Positions 5,339 through 5,733 of a DNA stretch of 5,733 bases are shown here, in pieces. The notes under the pieces are model-generated. The model made no database searches and was not told the origin of the DNA. It worked only from the letters and a program-made list of their open reading frames with translations. Source of the DNA: Betaproteobacteria bacterium (GTDB lineage Bacteria; Pseudomonadota; Gammaproteobacteria; Burkholderiales; Burkholderiaceae); assembly GCA_013205155.1 (NCBI GenBank), contig JABMMT010000342.1, forward strand, positions 1 to 5,733. Reading direction: 5' to 3'. The translations under genes and the position numbers were made by a program. Numbering within the stretch: position 1 is the stretch's first letter; each line of letters starts with the position of its first letter.

Positions 5339-5370
5339 AAAAGAAAATGCCCCGCACCAAGCAGGGCATT
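5339..5370 (-). terminator. Rho-independent terminator beside joint 7
   Basis: Stem AATGCCC / GGGCATT (5346-5352 with 5364-5370), with two further G-C pairs inside the loop after a mismatch, followed by TTTTCTTTT (5339-5347 on the minus strand). The stem differs from the TAGCCCA type, but the T-run and position are the same. It ends the brnTA cassette. Confidence 0.75.
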
Positions 5371-5379
5371 ATTTGAGTT

Positions 5380-5432
5380 TAGTGGCCCGGGGCGGAATCA
5401 ACCAGGGCTGAGGATGCCCAATCCTGCCTATA
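5380..5432 (-). repeat. tRNA 3'-end-like cassette joint, copy 7
   Basis: The core at 5380-5404 has a 3' terminus of CTA (not CCA), an intact acceptor strand, and one base missing in the T-loop (AATCAACC). It is followed by GGGCTGAGGATGCCCAATCC and TGCCTATAG, the fullest form of the shared non-tRNA segment. The antitoxin stop codon lies at 5435. Confidence 0.75.
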
Positions 5433-5434
5433 GA

Positions 5435-5644
5435 CTACTTCCAACTAAGATTTAGTTTCTTATGAGTGGCCGCACAATCTCTCAAATAGAGATTAATGAG
5501 GCTTTGATAAGGAATGCCCACTTCTTCTGATACAGATTTGAAGTAAGTCACGGAGTCTTCATCTAGCCGAATCGTAATAGGCTTCTTAAGCATCGAAGCA
5601 TATGGGTTTTTACGAGCTTTTGAGAAATCATATTCTTTACGCAT
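5435..5644 (-). CDS. brnA: BrnA-like antitoxin (CopG/ribbon-helix-helix type)
   Basis: This encodes a protein of 69 residues. The N-terminus has the EYDFSKARKNPYA segment and the core LKKPITIRLDEDSVTYFKSVSEEVGIPYQSLINLYLRDCA, which is typical of BrnA_antitoxin proteins. The strand KPITIRLD would form the DNA-contacting ribbon, followed by two helices of a ribbon-helix-helix dimer. BrnA binds and blocks the BrnT ribonuclease and, in studied systems, represses its own operon. I chose the ATG at 5642-5644 because AAAGG (about 5653-5657) is 8 bases upstream; ATG 5648 or GTG 5651 would add two or three residues. The toxin gene ends just upstream at 5656, as in brnTA operons. This is the only cassette with two genes. 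Confidence 0.88.
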   Translation of the reverse strand: MRKEYDFSKARKNPYASMLKKPITIRLDEDSVTYFKSVSEEVGIPYQSLINLYLRDCAATHKKLNLSWK

Positions 5645-5655
5645 CTTCATCACCT

Positions 5656-5733
5656 TTAATAAGATTTTGACTCTTTAGATGTTGCCTTACGAGCCGAAAT
5701 AATACGAATGACATTACCTTCACTTCGATAACA
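5656..5733 (-). CDS. brnT: BrnT-like toxin, C-terminal end only
   Basis: The last 25 codons of a frame enter from the right edge and end with TAA at 5656-5658. The residues (CYRSEGNVIRIISARKATSKESKSY) match the usual BrnT ending, with the conserved R-I-I-S-A-R-K-A segment and final Tyr. BrnT is a RelE-fold ribonuclease toxin whose expression halts growth by cutting RNA. The frame ends 11 bases before the preferred antitoxin start, so the two genes form one operon whose promoter lies outside the window. The missing N-terminal part cannot be checked for integrity. Confidence 0.85.
   Translation of the reverse strand, partial: CYRSEGNVIRIISARKATSKESKSY

Noticed and set aside
273..5404. Seven complete tRNA genes on the minus strand
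   Set aside because: Only the T-loop, the 3' T-stem strand and the 3' acceptor strand are present. There is no anticodon arm, D-arm or 5' acceptor strand, and protein-coding sequence begins within a few bases in most cases.
1218..5404. Classical integron attC sites
   Set aside because: The position after each gene fits, but the conserved inverted-core sequences of attC (RYYYAAC and GTTRRRY) are not evident, and the shared sequence is clearly a tRNA 3' end with a terminator.
273..5432. CRISPR array
   Set aside because: The repeats are 490-1050 bases apart, with whole genes between them, and their ends are not uniform.

Overview
The window looks like chromosomal accessory DNA from a low-to-moderate GC betaproteobacterium. 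Protein style, the BrnTA-type toxin-antitoxin pair and a tRNA-Phe-like 3' end of betaproteobacterial type suggest Burkholderiaceae, perhaps Polynucleobacter-like. That placement is inferred and not proven.

Every credible gene lies on the minus strand. Reading right to left along that strand: the C-terminus of a BrnT-like toxin (cut by the right edge) and its BrnA-like antitoxin; a small lipoprotein; a DUF4239-like four-helix membrane protein; a DUF4410-like lipoprotein; a dienelactone-hydrolase-like lipoprotein; a TlpA/ResA-like thioredoxin with a signal peptide; and a secreted alpha/beta hydrolase with a GHSMG elbow. The first codons of one more gene may touch the left edge.

The striking feature is the layout. 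Directly after each gene's stop codon sits a copy of the same short repeat. On the minus strand each copy reads as the T-arm and 3' acceptor strand of a tRNA, usually ending in CCA. Most copies are followed by a Rho-independent terminator hairpin and a T-run. There are seven copies (cores starting at 273, 1256, 1959, 3008, 3892, 4890 and 5380). They cut the window into cassettes of about 0.5 to 1.05 kb, each holding one gene or one toxin-antitoxin pair, all in the same direction. The copy at 3892 extends further into the tRNA and matches the 3' part of a betaproteobacterial tRNA-Phe(GAA) as I remember it. The other copies switch, just beyond the T-loop, to a different shared sequence that resembles a phage or island attachment arm.

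The simplest reading is serial site-specific insertion into the 3' end of a tRNA gene. This gives an integron-like array whose joints are tRNA 3' ends instead of attC sites. No integrase lies in the window, so the cassettes would have to be mobilised in trans. All six non-toxin cargo proteins carry a signal peptide, a lipobox or membrane helices, so the payload is biased to the cell envelope. The brnTA cassette may stabilise the array.
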